Origin: Halonatronum saccharophilum DSM 13868
GTDB lineage: Bacteria; Bacillota; Halanaerobiia; Halobacteroidales; Halobacteroidaceae
Reading direction: 5' to 3'
Assembly: GCF_000517025.1 (NCBI RefSeq)
Contig: NZ_KI912094.1
Span: 480,701-544,700 of the forward strand
Length of the DNA stretch: 64,000 bases
The notes beneath the pieces are model-generated. The model searched no databases. It had not been told where the DNA came from and was given only the letters and a program-made list of their open reading frames with translations. This document shows, piece after piece, positions 62,827 to 64,000 of the stretch; positions within the stretch are counted from its first letter, which is position 1, and every line of letters starts with the position of its first letter. A program made the translations under genes and the position numbers.

Positions 62827-63450
62827 CTATTTAACAGCTGCCTTAATAGTTAATAATCCTTTTTTAGGACCAGGAATTGCTCCTTTAACTAACAATAGGT
62901 TCTTTTCAGAATCAACCTTAACTACTTCTAAATTCTGAACAGTAACTTTTTCCGCACCCATATGTCCTGGCATCTTTTTACCTTTAAATACTCTAGCAGG
63001 ATCAGAACCTGCTCCAATAGATCCTGGTCTTCTATAGTTTCTAGATCCGTGAGTTTTAGGACCAGTATTGAAATTCCATCTCTTAACTGTTCCAGCAAAC
63101 CCTTTTCCTTTAGAAACTCCAGTTACATCAACCACATCTCCTGCTGAAAAGACATCTACTTTAACCTCATCTCCTGGTTCTAAAGTTTCAGAACCTTCAA
63201 CTTGGAATTCCTCAATATATTTCTTCGGATTAACTCCATATTTTTCGAAATGACCTTTAACAGGCTTAGTAATTTTATTTTCCTTTAAATCTTCAAAACC
63301 TAACTGAATAGAATTGTAACCGTCAATCTCTTCAGTCTTCTTTTGAACAACAGCACATGGACCAGCTTCAACTACAGTAACCGGAATCATCTCTCCGTTC
63401 TCATTAAAAATTTGTGTCATACCAACTTTCTTTCCTAAAATACCCTTCAT
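62827..63450 (-). CDS. rplC: Ribosomal protein L3
   Basis: A 207-residue 50S protein with [20 protein letters not shown] and the [20 protein letters not shown] and [18 protein letters not shown] blocks. It lies 32 bases after rpsJ. Confidence 0.98.
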   Translation of the reverse strand: MKGILGKKVGMTQIFNENGEMIPVTVVEAGPCAVVQKKTEEIDGYNSIQLGFEDLKENKITKPVKGHFEKYGVNPKKYIEEFQVEGSETLEPGDEVKVDVFSAGDVVDVTGVSKGKGFAGTVKRWNFNTGPKTHGSRNYRRPGSIGAGSDPARVFKGKKMPGHMGAEKVTVQNLEVVKVDSEKNLLLVKGAIPGPKKGLLTIKAAVK

Positions 63451-63482
63451 TTCATCTACACCTCCTTAAACAACGATTATTA

Positions 63483-63800
63483 TTATAATTTAATCTCTAT
63501 ATCTACACCAGCAGGTAGATCTAACCTCATTAAAGAATCTACAGTCTTTGGCGTTGGATCTTTAATATCAATTAAACGTTTATGAGTTCTCATCTCAAAT
63601 TGCTCTCTAGACTTACTATTAACATGAGGCGAACGTAAAATAGTAAACACCTCTTTTTTAGTAGGCAATGGAACTGGTCCAGAAACGTCAGCTCCAGTCT
63701 TCTTTGCAGTTTCTACAATCTTAGTAGCTGAATTATCTAAAAGCTGATGTTCATAGGCTTTTAGTCTGATTCTGATTTTTCCTTTAGCTTGCTCAGCCAT
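63483..63800 (-). CDS. rpsJ: Ribosomal protein S10
   Basis: A 105-residue 30S protein that also acts as NusE in antitermination, with [20 protein letters not shown] and the [19 protein letters not shown] loop. It is the first gene of the S10 cluster and follows the tuf terminator region. Confidence 0.98.
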   Translation of the reverse strand: MAEQAKGKIRIRLKAYEHQLLDNSATKIVETAKKTGADVSGPVPLPTKKEVFTILRSPHVNSKSREQFEMRTHKRLIDIKDPTPKTVDSLMRLDLPAGVDIEIKL

Positions 63801-63836
63801 AACACTTCACCTCCAAGTAACTTTTTGAATTAGACA

Positions 63837-63867
63837 GAAAAAGATGAGGAGGACCTTTACTCCCCAT
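63837..63867 (-). terminator. Probable terminator between tuf and rpsJ
   Basis: ATGGGGAG (63860-63867) pairs with CTCCTCAT (63844-63851), with one G-U pair and an 8-base loop, and is followed by CTTTTTCT on the minus strand. It would end or reduce tuf transcription before the S10 cluster. Confidence 0.6.
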
Positions 63868-63909
63868 TCTCTTTCCTAGGCATTTCTAATTTATTAAATA
63901 ATATTTGAA

Positions 63910-64000
63910 TTATTCAACAATTTTAGTAACTACACCTGCACCAACAGTTCTTCCACCCTCTCTAATCGCAAAACGTAATCCTTCATCCATTGCGATTGGA
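63910..64000 (-). CDS. tuf: Elongation factor Tu, C-terminal end (cut by window edge)
   Basis: The last 29 codons of EF-Tu, reading PIAMDEGLRFAIREGGRTVG and ending KIVE, then TAA at 63910-63912. The rest lies to the right. A tuf gene directly before rpsJ is the common arrangement in Firmicutes and other bacteria. Confidence 0.95.
   Translation of the reverse strand, partial: PIAMDEGLRFAIREGGRTVGAGVVTKIVE

Overview
The window is about 64 kb of AT-rich DNA (roughly one third G+C). Almost every gene is on the minus strand. The left end cuts a glutamate dehydrogenase gene and the right end cuts tuf (EF-Tu). The S10/spc/alpha ribosomal cluster runs on through rplQ-ecfA1-ecfA2-ecfT-truA-rplM-rpsI, and S14 is the small zinc-type form, both typical of Firmicutes. 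The window also carries nearly a full set of lipid A, Kdo and Lpt (LPS transport) genes, which means an outer membrane. A Firmicute-type ribosomal region together with an LPS outer membrane, low G+C and acidic proteins points to a Halanaerobiales organism (Halobacteroidaceae/Orenia-like). The order is an inference from gene content. The species cannot be named.

Layout. 1-6.7 kb: glutamate dehydrogenase with a clear promoter, then an accessory tract of small enzymes (two GNATs, two NUDIX proteins, a transglutaminase-like protein, a PhzF-like protein, two methyltransferases, a C_GCAxxG_C_C protein). At least five of these are broken by in-frame stops or truncation. 6.9-8.5 kb: a YqgF/RuvX-fold protein coupled to a DUF3084 membrane protein. 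8.8-24.3 kb: the LPS block, in transcription order lpxC, fabZ, lpxA, lpxI, lpxB, msbA, a DUF374 acyltransferase, lpxK, kdsB, kdsA, kdsD, kdsC, an LpxL-type acyltransferase, lptC, lptA, lptB, and an LptF/G permease. 24.3-27.7 kb: an amino-acid-type ABC ATPase next to an unrecognised 791-residue membrane protein that ends in an EAA-like permease loop. 27.7-34.9 kb: a second Lpt block with two LptF/G permeases, LptD, a second LptC and an LptA-like protein made of tandem 121-residue repeats. 35-38.5 kb: a subtilase lipoprotein, a predicted outer-membrane beta-barrel and a divergent L,D-transpeptidase. 38.7-45 kb: ilvD, a degenerate CPBP protein, a dioxygenase-like/AMMECR1 fusion, arginase and an ornithine-racemase-like gene. 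45.1-64 kb: the ribosomal, secretion and ECF cluster.

The genes cooperate around envelope building. LpxA/C/I/B/K and the Kds enzymes make lipid A and Kdo, MsbA flips the product, and LptB with LptF/G, LptC, LptA and LptD carry it to the cell surface. waaA (Kdo transferase), lpxD and lpxH are not in the window; LpxI replaces LpxH.

Two signals stand out. (1) The heptamer TTGGCCC/GGGCCAA occurs about 57 times by eye, in both orientations and in several codon frames, where about two are expected. It is sparse in the decayed left tract and absent from about 30.4-36.9 kb. It looks like a genome-wide DNA-level signal. (2) The ABC ATPase plus 791-residue EAA-loop protein looks like an undescribed envelope transporter or mechanotransmission system between the two LPS blocks.
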